Assembly (NCBI RefSeq): GCF_000429365.1 | Contig: NZ_AUBS01000002.1 | Location: 248,001 to 312,000 of the forward strand | Direction: 5' to 3' | Source: Pseudodonghicola xiamenensis DSM 18339 | Lineage (GTDB): Bacteria > Pseudomonadota > Alphaproteobacteria > Rhodobacterales > Rhodobacteraceae | Length of the DNA: 64,000 nucleotides | Shown here: one piece after another, positions 8,737 to 17,106 of the stretch | Layout: the number at the start of each line of letters is the position of its first letter | Numbering within the stretch: position 1 is the first letter of the stretch | Translations under genes and position numbers: made by a program | The notes under the pieces: generated by a model | The model's database searches: none | Told to the model about the DNA's origin: nothing | The model's input: the letters and a program-made list of their open reading frames with translations, nothing else

Positions 8737-9690
8737 ATGAGCGATCAGATATCCCCGGAAGAACTGTCCTCCCGCAACAGCGAGCTGCTCGACGAAATCA
8801 TCCGCATGTCGGACTTCAGTTTCGAACGGCTGCCGATGCTGGACATCATCGGTGAACGGCTGGCCGATTCCCTAGCCCTCGCCCTGCCCAACATGACCGG
8901 CACGCTTTGCGAGGCCGAGCTGACCCAGCTCGATTACCTGCCGATGTCGCAGATCAACGACGCCCTGTCCGATCCGGTACTGCTGGCGGTCTGTTCCTCG
9001 CACCAGCTCTACGGGCCCATCCTGCTGGTTCTGGACAGCCCCCTAGTGCTGACCGCGCTGGAACTGATGCTGGGCGGCACCCCCCGCGGCGCGACGCCGC
9101 ACAACACCGAAGGCTTCACCGCCATCGAACGCGGCTTTGGCAAGCGGCTCGCCGGGCTGATCGCGCAGGAACTGCAGCGCAACATGGCGCTTGTGGGCGA
9201 TATCGAACTGGATCTCGACCGGATCGAGACCGATCCGGATGCCGCCTCGGTCACCCAGCCCGCCAATCTCTGCGTCCGCATGCAGATCGCCCTGGCACAG
9301 GCCGGCCACAGCGGCGCGCTCGAGGTGATCCTGCCCTATGACGCGCTCGAACCGCTCCGCCCCAAGCTCGGCCGCATCCATTTCGGCGGCCCCGGCGAAG
9401 ACGCCAGCCCCTGGCGCGAACAACTCGCCAGTCAGATCGAACGCGCCACCGTCGAACTCGAGGCGGTTCTGACCGATATCCGCCTGCCAATTCAGGACAT
9501 CATGGGCTGGGCCCCCGGCGACACCGTGAACCTCTGGATCGAAGAGGATCACGAGGCCACTGTCCTATGCGCCGAAACCGCGATGTTCCGCGCCGCACTT
9601 GGCAAACGCAACAACGGCAACACCGCGATCCGGATCACCGAAACCCTCACCCCCGAAGAGGAGACCTCCCATGGCTGCAACGATCACTGA
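8737..9690 (+). CDS. fliM: Flagellar motor switch protein FliM
   Basis: 317 residues. FliM is the C-ring subunit that binds phosphorylated CheY and contacts FliG. The N-terminus MSDQISPEELSS resembles the CheY-binding peptide region. The middle domain has FERLPMLDIIGERLADSLALALPN and a variant of the GGxG region (LMLGGTPRG). The C-terminal SpoA-like domain contains DIRLPIQDIMGWAPGDTVNL. It lies 9 bases after fliL and its end overlaps the next gene by 20 bases, which suggests coupled translation. Confidence 0.95.
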   Translation: MSDQISPEELSSRNSELLDEIIRMSDFSFERLPMLDIIGERLADSLALALPNMTGTLCEAELTQLDYLPMSQINDALSDPVLLAVCSSHQLYGPILLVLDSPLVLTALELMLGGTPRGATPHNTEGFTAIERGFGKRLAGLIAQELQRNMALVGDIELDLDRIETDPDAASVTQPANLCVRMQIALAQAGHSGALEVILPYDALEPLRPKLGRIHFGGPGEDASPWREQLASQIERATVELEAVLTDIRLPIQDIMGWAPGDTVNLWIEEDHEATVLCAETAMFRAALGKRNNGNTAIRITETLTPEEETSHGCNDH

Positions 9691-10072
9691 TCTTCTGATC
9701 ATTCTCCTGCTGGCCGGCAGCATCGGCTATGGCGTGGTGATGTCGCGCCGGGTGCAGAAACTGATGGCCGCGCTCGAGGATCTCGAACCCCTGGTCCGCG
9801 AATTCTCCAGCGCAGTGGACAAATCCGAATCTTCGGTTGCCGCGCTGCGTCAAAACCTCGACGACACCCGCCTCGCCCAGACCGCCCCCGCAGCAGAGCC
9901 CGCCGCAACACAGGGGGCGGCCATGACCGTCGCGCCCGACCCCGAGGTTCCGGCCTTCTCCTCACGCCGGCACTCCGCACCACGCCGCCTGCCCGGGGTC
10001 CAGGTGGTCCGCAACAAGCAGGATCTGGTCCGCCGCTTCTTCGAAACCTCCCGCAGCGAATCGAGGGCCTGA
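9671..10072 (+). CDS. DUF6468 membrane-anchored coiled-coil protein
   Basis: 133 residues, starting at the ATG at 9671 inside the end of fliM and preceded by GGAGACCTCCC. One N-terminal membrane helix (LLIILLLAGSIGYGVVM) is followed by a heptad-like helix (about residues 28-66), an Ala/Pro-rich linker, and a conserved-looking basic end (NKQDLVRRFFET). It matches the small alphaproteobacterial family DUF6468, found in flagellar operons. Function unknown; a stator- or C-ring-associated anchor is a guess from position. Confidence 0.7.
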   Translation: MAATITDLLIILLLAGSIGYGVVMSRRVQKLMAALEDLEPLVREFSSAVDKSESSVAALRQNLDDTRLAQTAPAAEPAATQGAAMTVAPDPEVPAFSSRRHSAPRRLPGVQVVRNKQDLVRRFFETSRSESRA

Positions 10073-10075
10073 ACC

Positions 10076-10729
10076 ATGGCACGTGGCCTCGTCAGCAAGC
10101 TTTTCCTGGGCGGCCTCGCAATCACGGCCTTCGCCAAGGCCGCGATCTCCTTTCCCGAACTGGCAGGCCCCGGCGCCGACCTCGGCCGCCCGGACACGGA
10201 AATCGCTGCCGTCGTTACCTCGGACAGCGACCACCCCCGCGCGACGCCCATCCAATCCGGTTCCGTCAGCAGATCACCCACCTCGGCCCAGCAATGCGAG
10301 ACACCCGAGGAAGTGCTGCAATCGCTCGCCCGCGAACGCGAGCTGATCGCCAAACAGCGCGAAGATCTGGAAAGCCGCCAATCGGAACTGTCGCTGGCCA
10401 AGGAAAAGCTCGACATCGAAAAGCAGGCGCTGCTCGAACTGAAAACCGAGATCGAGGATCTGCTGGCCCGCGCCAAGGCTGCCCAGACCGAAGACCTCGA
10501 TCGCCTCATCGCCTTCTACGAGAACATGAAACCCGCCGAGGCCGCCCGGATCATGGACGATCTCGATATCGAGGTGACAATCCTGGTGCTGGCACAGATG
10601 AAGCCCCGCGCCGCCGCGCCGATCCTGGCCAAGATGTCGCCGGTACGCGCCCGCGCAGTCTCCAAGATCATCCTCGAACGCTCGCAATTGCCTGGCGATC
10701 AGGATCTGGTCGGCATCCGCCTGAAATGA
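10076..10729 (+). CDS. MotE-like flagellar protein (MgtE N-terminal-type domain)
   Basis: 217 residues. An N-terminal hydrophobic signal or anchor is followed by a low-complexity linker, a long coiled coil (about residues 80-140, rich in Glu/Lys/Gln), and a C-terminal domain with YENMKPAEAARIMDDLDIE and ILAKMSPVRARAVSKIILE. This is the MgtE-N-like fold seen in MotE, a periplasmic chaperone of the motility protein MotC in Sinorhizobium. It starts 3 bases after the DUF6468 stop and ends the operon. No motC was seen, so the partner may differ here. Confidence 0.75.
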   Translation: MARGLVSKLFLGGLAITAFAKAAISFPELAGPGADLGRPDTEIAAVVTSDSDHPRATPIQSGSVSRSPTSAQQCETPEEVLQSLARERELIAKQREDLESRQSELSLAKEKLDIEKQALLELKTEIEDLLARAKAAQTEDLDRLIAFYENMKPAEAARIMDDLDIEVTILVLAQMKPRAAAPILAKMSPVRARAVSKIILERSQLPGDQDLVGIRLK

Positions 10730-10778
10730 TCCGCCCTTTTTCTGGCTGAAAATATCTCGGGGGGCGGCCGCAGGCCGT

Positions 10779-10795
10779 GGGGGGCAGAGCCCCCC
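10779..10795. terminator. Bidirectional GC-rich hairpin between motE-like gene and flhB
   Basis: GGGGGGC-AGA-GCCCCCC, a perfect 7-bp stem with a 3-base loop, preceded by a second GC-rich palindrome (GGCGGCCGCAGGCC). It lies between the convergent operon ends at 10729 and 10814. Confidence 0.7.
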
Positions 10796-10813
10796 GCCTC
10801 GCCTACGCCGCAC

Positions 10814-11944
10814 TCAGTCGGGCGAGGTTCTCAACACCGACCCCTCAGGGGGCTTGCGGTTACGGTTGGCCTTCAGATCCAGCACGAAGCTGATGATCTC
10901 CGCCACCACCTGCCAATGTTGCATCGGCACCATCTGGTCGATCTCGACCCGGTCATACAGCATCCGTGCCAAGGGCTTGTTCTCGACGATCGGCACCTCA
11001 TGCTCGAAGGCGATCTCGCGGATGCGCCGGGCCATCAGATCGGCCCCCTTGGCCACACAGACCGGCGCCTCGTCGCTGCCTTTCTCATAGCGCAGCGCCA
11101 CGGCGTAATGGGTCGGGTTGGTCAGGATCACGCTGGCAGTGGGCACTGCCGCCGCGGCGCGCTGGCGGGCGCGACGGCGGCGGATGGCCGCGCGACGCGC
11201 CTTGATATGCGGATCGCCTTCGGCCTCCTTCATCTCGTCGCGCACCTCTTTCACCGTCATCATCAGCTTCTGGCGCCATTGGAACCGCTGCCACAGGATA
11301 TCGACCACAGCCACCGGCACCAGAAAGACTGCGGCCGCCAGCAACAGCCGCCGCGCGGCGAGGATCAGATATCCGGGCAGATTCTCAGGGATGAATCCCG
11401 GCGCCTCCCAGATGCTTTCCACCGCCCAAAGCGTCACCCAGATCGCCAGCCCACCGACCACCAGAACCTTGACCAGGCTCTTGCCGAATTCCACCAGGGT
11501 ATTGGCTGAAAACAACCGCTTCAGCCCCTGCACCGGCGACAATTTCGACAGTTTCGGCTTGACCCGATCCAGCGCCGCCACCGTCTCGCCCTGGATCAGC
11601 ACACCGAAGACCCCGCCGGCCAGGATCAACAGGAACAACGGCGCCAGGATCGTTGCCAGCGACAGCACCACCTCGCGCAACAGCTGCCCCAGCGCCGCCA
11701 GGCCCGAACGCCCCTCCCCCACCACCACCTGCCCCGATCCATCGATCAGGGCAGACAGGGTCTCGGCCAGGCGCGGCCCCATCCAGGGCACCACCAGAGC
11801 CGCAACGCCAAAGAGCGACAGCACCACCATCATGTTCCCCGTTTCGCGCGAAGACGGCACCTCGCCGCGCTTGCGCGCGTCGCGCAGCCGCTTCTCGGTC
11901 GGTTCCTGTGTCTTCTGGCTGTCCTCCTGATCTCCCTGCGCCAT
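10814..11944 (-). CDS. flhB: Flagellar export substrate-switch protein FlhB
   Basis: 376 residues. FlhB is an export-gate subunit that changes substrate class from rod/hook to filament after self-cleavage. The N-terminus (KTQEPTEKRLRDARKRGEVPSS) is diagnostic. Four membrane helices follow, then a basic cytoplasmic linker and the autocleavage motif NPTH in ILTNPTHYAVALRY. The conserved GADLMARRIREIA and PLARMLYD segments are present. It is the last gene of the minus operon that begins at flgB, 3 bases after fliR. Confidence 0.97.
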   Translation of the reverse strand: MAQGDQEDSQKTQEPTEKRLRDARKRGEVPSSRETGNMMVVLSLFGVAALVVPWMGPRLAETLSALIDGSGQVVVGEGRSGLAALGQLLREVVLSLATILAPLFLLILAGGVFGVLIQGETVAALDRVKPKLSKLSPVQGLKRLFSANTLVEFGKSLVKVLVVGGLAIWVTLWAVESIWEAPGFIPENLPGYLILAARRLLLAAAVFLVPVAVVDILWQRFQWRQKLMMTVKEVRDEMKEAEGDPHIKARRAAIRRRRARQRAAAAVPTASVILTNPTHYAVALRYEKGSDEAPVCVAKGADLMARRIREIAFEHEVPIVENKPLARMLYDRVEIDQMVPMQHWQVVAEIISFVLDLKANRNRKPPEGSVLRTSPD

Positions 11945-11947
11945 GGA

Positions 11948-12703
11948 TCAGAACCTGAACACGCCAAGCCAGGCGGTGAACTGATCGAGAAAATGGCCGA
12001 TCATCGCCGGCGTTGCCACCGACAGGATCAAAAGCCCGGCCACGATCAGGATCGAGGAGGCAACGAAGAACACCGGCAGTTGCGGCATCATCCGGTTGGC
12101 CAGCCCCATGCCAAGATTCAGAACCACCCCCATGACGAAGAAAGGCGCCGCGATCGACATGCCGATATAGAGGCTCTCCCCCCCCGCCCGCACGATCTGC
12201 TGGGCCAGATCTCCGGTGATCACCAGGCCGACTGGAAACACTCGATAGCTGTCCAGCAGCGCCCTGAGGATCAGGTGGTGCGCATCAGAGGCGAAGATCG
12301 CCGCCACCGATCCGATGATCAGCAGCGAGGCCACCAGCGTCGCCCCCTCGAAAGCGCCGAGCGAGGGACCGAAGGCATTGGCCAGCCCGGAAACCTGACC
12401 GACCTGATAGCCGGCGAAGTCCATCGCCGACAACAGCACCCGGCCACACAGCCCGATCCAGATGCCGATCGTCGCCTCAAGCCCCAGCAGCAGCACCGTC
12501 TCGACCGGCGTGCCGGGCAGACGCGCGGCGACCGGGGTCGCGGGATAAAGCGCCGCACAGAGCACCAGCGCAAAGGCCACCCGCATCCGGATCGGGATCT
12601 GGGTTTCGCCAAAGCCCGGCATGAACATCACCGCACCACCGATCCGGGCCACCACGAGGATGTATCCGAAGATCAAGCCGGCGATATAATCATCCAGCGT
12701 CAT
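11948..12703 (-). CDS. fliR: Flagellar export gate protein FliR
   Basis: 251 residues from the ATG at 12703; the longer open frame to 12760 runs into flhA. FliR is a polytopic export-gate subunit. There are six hydrophobic segments, with the family signatures RIGGAVMFMPGFGETQIPIRMRV (early), SAMDFAGYQVGQVSGLA, and the MPQLPVFFVASSILIVAGLL end. It follows flhA by 4 bases. Confidence 0.95.
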   Translation of the reverse strand: MTLDDYIAGLIFGYILVVARIGGAVMFMPGFGETQIPIRMRVAFALVLCAALYPATPVAARLPGTPVETVLLLGLEATIGIWIGLCGRVLLSAMDFAGYQVGQVSGLANAFGPSLGAFEGATLVASLLIIGSVAAIFASDAHHLILRALLDSYRVFPVGLVITGDLAQQIVRAGGESLYIGMSIAAPFFVMGVVLNLGMGLANRMMPQLPVFFVASSILIVAGLLILSVATPAMIGHFLDQFTAWLGVFRF

Positions 12704-12707
12704 CGCC

Positions 12708-14807
12708 TCAGGCGCCGATCGTCGCCACGGTGCGCAACGAGGCCTTGCGGTGGACCTCATTGTGGGAAATCACCTGAGTGACCGGGCTGACCCTCTCGAG
12801 GATCTGGCGCACATAGGGGCGCACATCCGGCGTCACCAGCAGCGCCGGCCATTCGTCGCCCGCGGCAAACCGCTGGATTTCCTTGCGCGCCGCCAGAACG
12901 AAATCCTGCACCCGCGCCGGCGACATCATGAAGCCGTCGCCATCGCCCCCCGGAGCCACGGCATTGTTCAGTTCGCGTTCCCAGTCCGGGCTCAGCACGA
13001 TCACCGGAACATATCCCTTGGCATCCGCCAGCGCCTGGCAGATCTGCTTGGCCAGCCGGCCGCGCACATGTTCAACGATATTGCGCAGGTTCTGCGTCGT
13101 GGTGGCGGCCTCGGCCACCGCCTCGATGATGCGCGACAGGTTGCGGATCGACACCCGCTCCGACAACAGCGCCTGCAGCACATGCTGCAGCAGCACGGCG
13201 GGCGACTTGCTGGAGGCATCGCCCAACAGCTTCTGATATTCCTTGCTCTGCCCCGCAATCAGCTCCTGCGTGGCCGCATAGGTCAGAAGCTCGGGCATGT
13301 ATTCCTTGATCACCTCGGTCAGATGAGTGGTGATCACGCTTTCCGGATCCACCACCGTCAGCCCGCGCATCTCGGCCTCGGACGCCCGCCCCTGATCGAC
13401 CCAGACCGCATGCAGGCCGAAGGTCGGCTCGCGGGTACGCTCGCCCACCAGCTCGCTGTCCTTGCCCGACGGATCGATTACCATCATCGACCCGGGCCGC
13501 ACCTCGCCCCGGGCGGTCTCCACCCCCTGCAGCGAAATCGCATAGGTCATCGCCGGCAGCGCGCTGTCATCCTTGATCCGCACCGGCGGCAGAACGAACC
13601 CGAAATCCTTGATGAAAAGATTGCGCAGGCTTTTCACCTTGCCCGGCAGGGCCGCATCGGCCGAGCTGATCAGCGGCACCAGCGCAGTGCCGAGATCAAG
13701 CCGCAGATCATCCAGCTTCAGCGCCTCGGCAATCGGGTCCTCGGGTTTCTTCGGCTTGGCCCCGGCCTTGGCGGCGGCCTCCTTGGCGCGGTCACGCTCC
13801 TCAAGCTGTCCCCGCATCACATAGCCCAGCACTGCCATCCCCGCGGCCAGCGCGGCAAAGATCATGAAGGGGAAACCGGGCAGGAAACCGATGATGAAGG
13901 CCAGCACCGCCGCCATGTACAGCGCCTTGGGAAAACCGCTGAGCTGTTGCAGCACCGCCTCGTTCGCGGCGCCATGGGTGCCGCTCTTGGTGACCAGCAA
14001 GCCCGCCGCCAGCGACACCACCAGCGCCGGGATCTGTGTCACCAGCCCGTCACCGATGGTCAGCGCGGTATAATTTCCCGCCGCCTCGGCCACGCTCAGC
14101 CCGTGGCTTGCCACCCCGATCAGGATACCGCCGACCACGTTGATCACGGTGATGATCAACCCGGCCACCGCATCGCCACGGACGAATTTCGACGCCCCGT
14201 CCATCGCCCCGAAGAACGAGCTTTCCTCCTCCAGCACGCGGCGGCGTTCGCGAGCCTGCTCCTCGTTGATGATGCCGGCCCCCAGATCGGCGTCGATCGC
14301 CATCTGCTTGCCCGGCATCGCGTCCAGCGAGAACCGCGCCGCGACTTCGGCGATGCGGGTGGAGCCCTTGGTGATCACCACGAAGTTGATGATCACCAGG
14401 ATCGCGAAGATCACGATCCCGATGATGAAATCCCCCCCCACGATAAAGCGAGAGAACCCTTCGATCACCTTGCCCGCCGCCTCGGAGCCCTCATGTCCGC
14501 GACTCAGGATCAGCCGGGTCGAGGATACATTGAGCGCGAGCCGCAGCATGGTTACGACCAGCAGCACCGTGGGAAAGGAGTTGAACTCCAGCGGCGTCGG
14601 GATCCACAGCGCCACCATCAGGATCAGCACCGCCAGCGACAAGGAAATCGCCAGCCCGAAGTCCAAAAGGAAGGGAGGCATCGGAATGAACAGCATCCCG
14701 AGGATCATCATCACCCCGACCGCGAACCCCACATCGCGGTTCGCCATGCCAAGGCGCGACCACACCCCGACAACGGATTTCGGCACGGTGATATCCCTTG
14801 CGCTCAT
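12708..14807 (-). CDS. flhA: Flagellar export gate protein FlhA
   Basis: 699 residues, normal for the family. It is the largest export-gate subunit and docks chaperone-substrate complexes. The N-terminal half has about eight membrane helices and the FHIPEP loop region (FSLDAMPGKQMAIDADLGAG, plus ARERRRVLEEESSFFGAMDGASKFV). The C-terminal cytoplasmic half carries the four-subdomain region with VVDPESVITTHLTEV. It begins 7 bases after the end of the lytic transglycosylase gene. Confidence 0.98.
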   Translation of the reverse strand: MSARDITVPKSVVGVWSRLGMANRDVGFAVGVMMILGMLFIPMPPFLLDFGLAISLSLAVLILMVALWIPTPLEFNSFPTVLLVVTMLRLALNVSSTRLILSRGHEGSEAAGKVIEGFSRFIVGGDFIIGIVIFAILVIINFVVITKGSTRIAEVAARFSLDAMPGKQMAIDADLGAGIINEEQARERRRVLEEESSFFGAMDGASKFVRGDAVAGLIITVINVVGGILIGVASHGLSVAEAAGNYTALTIGDGLVTQIPALVVSLAAGLLVTKSGTHGAANEAVLQQLSGFPKALYMAAVLAFIIGFLPGFPFMIFAALAAGMAVLGYVMRGQLEERDRAKEAAAKAGAKPKKPEDPIAEALKLDDLRLDLGTALVPLISSADAALPGKVKSLRNLFIKDFGFVLPPVRIKDDSALPAMTYAISLQGVETARGEVRPGSMMVIDPSGKDSELVGERTREPTFGLHAVWVDQGRASEAEMRGLTVVDPESVITTHLTEVIKEYMPELLTYAATQELIAGQSKEYQKLLGDASSKSPAVLLQHVLQALLSERVSIRNLSRIIEAVAEAATTTQNLRNIVEHVRGRLAKQICQALADAKGYVPVIVLSPDWERELNNAVAPGGDGDGFMMSPARVQDFVLAARKEIQRFAAGDEWPALLVTPDVRPYVRQILERVSPVTQVISHNEVHRKASLRTVATIGA

Positions 14808-14814
14808 CTGCCCC

Positions 14815-15630
14815 TCAATTCACGATCCGGCAATCCGGCAACACAGGCCGGATCGGATAAGCCGAATAAATCGAAAACCGCGCCTCTTCGGTCTGCCGCC
14901 CACCGCTCCAGAACACCGGCGGCTGCGGCACGACGGGCGGCTCCGGCGTCTCGGCACGCGCCGTCGCAAATAGGGCCGACCCGCGCGCCAATGCCAGAAG
15001 CCGGCCCAGTTCGGCGTTGACCACCGCCTGATTGCGCCGAAGAGACGCCAGATAAGAGGTCTGATAGGTTTCGGTGGCAGAGTGATATCGCCCCGCTGCC
15101 GCCCACCAATCGCCAGTCTCGCGATAGAGGCCGCTCAGATAACGCGCGGCGTAATCGACATTCGCCAGAGGTTCGAACGCCAGATCGAGCGTGTCGAAAT
15201 GCGCCCCATGCCAGCGCTGGTTCACCTGCATGCACCCCACGTCGATCGAGGTAACGCCCGCGGCCTGCTTGCCCCGAACCCAGGCCATCGCTTCGGCGCG
15301 GGTGGCGAAAAAGGCACCTTCGCCCTCGGCATTGACGGTCCAGGGCCAGACCGTCAGCCCACCCTTGCCGCGACGCCCGGCCTCCTGCACGCCGATCGCC
15401 AGCAACAGGTTGTCGGGAATGCCGTACCGCGCCTGCGCATCCAGAATGGCCGCAACGCAATCGGCGCCGGTCCGTACCGGTGCCGCCGGAACGACCGCCT
15501 CCTGCGCGGGCGCCGGTCGCACGACCGGCGCGTAAAATCCCGCGAAGAATTCCGCCCGCGCCGGACCGCAGATCGCCACCGCCGACAGAAACACCCTGGC
15601 CCCGGCCAGAGCAAGCCGCCCGCCCCCCAT
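14815..15630 (-). CDS. SltF-like flagellar lytic transglycosylase
   Basis: 271 residues with a signal peptide (ALAGARVFLSAVAICGPARA). The SLT-type catalytic region contains GIPDNLLLAIGVQEAGRRG, where the Glu of QEAG is the likely catalytic acid, then CMQVNQRWHGAHF and VDYAARYLSGLYRETGDWWAAAGRYHS. In Rhodobacter sphaeroides a separate enzyme, SltF, opens the peptidoglycan for the rod because FlgJ there lacks the muramidase domain. The same split is seen here (FlgJ at 20069-20368 is only 99 residues). The ATG at 15630 was chosen; a GTG at 15645 is also possible. Confidence 0.85.
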   Translation of the reverse strand: MGGGRLALAGARVFLSAVAICGPARAEFFAGFYAPVVRPAPAQEAVVPAAPVRTGADCVAAILDAQARYGIPDNLLLAIGVQEAGRRGKGGLTVWPWTVNAEGEGAFFATRAEAMAWVRGKQAAGVTSIDVGCMQVNQRWHGAHFDTLDLAFEPLANVDYAARYLSGLYRETGDWWAAAGRYHSATETYQTSYLASLRRNQAVVNAELGRLLALARGSALFATARAETPEPPVVPQPPVFWSGGRQTEEARFSIYSAYPIRPVLPDCRIVN

Positions 15631-15631
15631 C

Positions 15632-15901
15632 TCAGCCGCCACCACTGACGATCAGATCGAACACCTGATTCGACAGCCGCGTCAGCGTTCCGTAGATGAA
15701 CGGCAGCGTCAGGGCCAAGGCCAGAAAGATCGCCACGATCTTCGGCACGAAGGTCAGCGTCATTTCCTGAATCTGGGTCAGCGCCTGCACGAAGGAAACG
15801 ATCAACCCGACCAGCAGCGCCACCGCCATCACCGGTGCCGAGGCCAGCAGCACCGAATTGAGCGTCAGCCGGATGATCTCGTATGTGCTGACCGTATCCA
15901 A
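15632..15901 (-). CDS. fliQ: Flagellar export gate protein FliQ
   Basis: 89 residues with two membrane helices (VLLASAPVMAVALLVGLIVSF and IVAIFLALALTLPFIYGTL). Between them is the conserved QALTQIQEMTLTFVPKI segment. Small export-gate subunit that assembles with FliP and FliR. It lies between fliE and the transglycosylase gene in the long minus operon. Confidence 0.96.
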   Translation of the reverse strand: MDTVSTYEIIRLTLNSVLLASAPVMAVALLVGLIVSFVQALTQIQEMTLTFVPKIVAIFLALALTLPFIYGTLTRLSNQVFDLIVSGGG

Positions 15902-15940
15902 TCGGCGTCCCCCCGGGGCGAGACGGGCAAGGCGCCCGCG

Positions 15941-16255
15941 TCAGATCGACATGTTGATGATGTCTTTGTAGGCGTCGACCAGCTTGTCGCGCAGTGCCAC
16001 CGAAACGCGCACCGTGCTTTCCATCGCCATTGTCGCCTCAACCGCCTGCTGCATCCCGATCTTGTCAGTCATGCTGGCCTGCGCCGTGACGTCGCCATAG
16101 CGCACGGACTCCACCGCCCCTTCGGCAGCCTTGCGGATCATATCGCCGAAACTTGGCCCCTGATCGGGTTCAGCGGCCGCCACGCCAAGGCCCTTGGACT
16201 TGCCATAGGCCGCTTCTGCGATCAGGTCGGGGCGGATGCTGGAGAGCTCAGCCAT
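15941..16255 (-). CDS. fliE: Flagellar hook-basal body protein FliE
   Basis: 104 residues. FliE joins the MS ring to the proximal rod and is the first export substrate. The middle carries PSFGDMIRKAAEGAVESVRYGD and the C-terminus has the family's VRVSVALRDKLVDAYKDIINMSI pattern. It follows flgC by 10 bases. Confidence 0.93.
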   Translation of the reverse strand: MAELSSIRPDLIAEAAYGKSKGLGVAAAEPDQGPSFGDMIRKAAEGAVESVRYGDVTAQASMTDKIGMQQAVEATMAMESTVRVSVALRDKLVDAYKDIINMSI

Positions 16256-16265
16256 AAGTCAGGTC

Positions 16266-16676
16266 CTATTCGATAAGATCAATCAGCTCGCTACGCATCT
16301 GCTTGGCGTTTTCGAGCATGGTCAGATTGGCCTCATAACTGCGCGAGGCCTCGCGCATGTTGCTCATCTCGATCAGCGGATTCACATTCGGCAACTTCAC
16401 ATATCCGTTTTCGTCCGCCGCCGGGTGCGCCGGATCGAACCGCAACGAGAATTCCCCCATGTCACGGGTGATATCGCTGACCTCGACCAGCGCTGCACCG
16501 GTCGCCTCGTCCGTCATCTCGCCGAAACTGATCACCTTGCGACGATAGGGCTCCTTTCCCGGATCGGTCGCGGTGGTGGCAGAGTTGGCGACGTTTTCCG
16601 ATACAACGCGCAACCGCGCGCCCTGGACCCGCATACCGCTGGACGCGATTTTCACGATGGAGGACAGCGCATCCAT
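16266..16676 (-). CDS. flgC: Flagellar proximal rod protein FlgC
   Basis: 136 residues. The N-terminal rod motif is SSGMRVQGARLRVVSENVANSAT, followed by PYRRKVISF. The C-terminal helix has NVNPLIEMSNMREASRSYEANLTMLENAK, typical of FlgC. It is the second gene of the flgB-flgC-fliE-fliQ-sltF-flhA-fliR-flhB operon, 11 bases after flgB. Confidence 0.96.
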   Translation of the reverse strand: MDALSSIVKIASSGMRVQGARLRVVSENVANSATTATDPGKEPYRRKVISFGEMTDEATGAALVEVSDITRDMGEFSLRFDPAHPAADENGYVKLPNVNPLIEMSNMREASRSYEANLTMLENAKQMRSELIDLIE

Positions 16677-16687
16677 GACCTTACCCC

Positions 16688-17044
16688 CTAGCGATTGCCG
16701 GCGACGCTGAGAACCATCTCATGCGCCTTGCGATACAAGTTCGAGGCCAGGCGATACTGGCTTTGGGTGTTGGTCGCCTCGAGCACCTGTTCTTCCATGA
16801 CGACCGTATTGCCTGAAATCGTCGACCCCCATCCGGCTTCGACCTGCGAAACCTCAGCTTCGGGCGAAATCGGTGAAAATCCGGCGGCATCGAGATAGGA
16901 GTCAAAGCTTTGCACTTCGCGCAGACGGTAACCGGCGACATCGGCGTTCGCGATATTCTCGGAAACCGCGCGCTGCTTGTCCGACAACCACTGCAGACGA
17001 CGCGAGGCGAGCTGAAACAGGTTGAGGGATTCGAAATTCATCAT
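16688..17044 (-). CDS. flgB: Flagellar proximal rod protein FlgB
   Basis: 118 residues. The rod motif VSENIANADVAGYRLREVQSFD sits near the N-terminus, and the C-terminal helix includes TNTQSQYRLASNLYRKAHEM. Two ATG codons overlap at 17044 and 17041; the first was taken. It is the first gene of the long minus operon and is divergent from fliI. Confidence 0.95.
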   Translation of the reverse strand: MMNFESLNLFQLASRRLQWLSDKQRAVSENIANADVAGYRLREVQSFDSYLDAAGFSPISPEAEVSQVEAGWGSTISGNTVVMEEQVLEATNTQSQYRLASNLYRKAHEMVLSVAGNR

Positions 17045-17106
17045 GGACTCCGGATCAGTTCTTGGTGACTATAGCAACAGAGACAAAGATTAACAGGCCT
17101 ATTCTT
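17045..17106. promoter_or_regulatory. Divergent flgB/fliI promoter region
   Basis: A short gap that must hold both promoters. On the minus strand, GCTATAGTC (about 17067-17075) resembles the -10 box GCTANAWC of housekeeping-type promoters described in Caulobacter. On the plus strand, a TTAACAGG half-site at about 17089 precedes the fliI GTG. Both assignments are tentative. Confidence 0.3.

Noticed and set aside
12750..15020. 756-residue open frame on the plus strand across flhA and the sltF-like gene
   Set aside because: It is a shadow frame of the strong minus-strand genes; rich in His, Arg, Gln and Asp, with no domain and no ribosome site.
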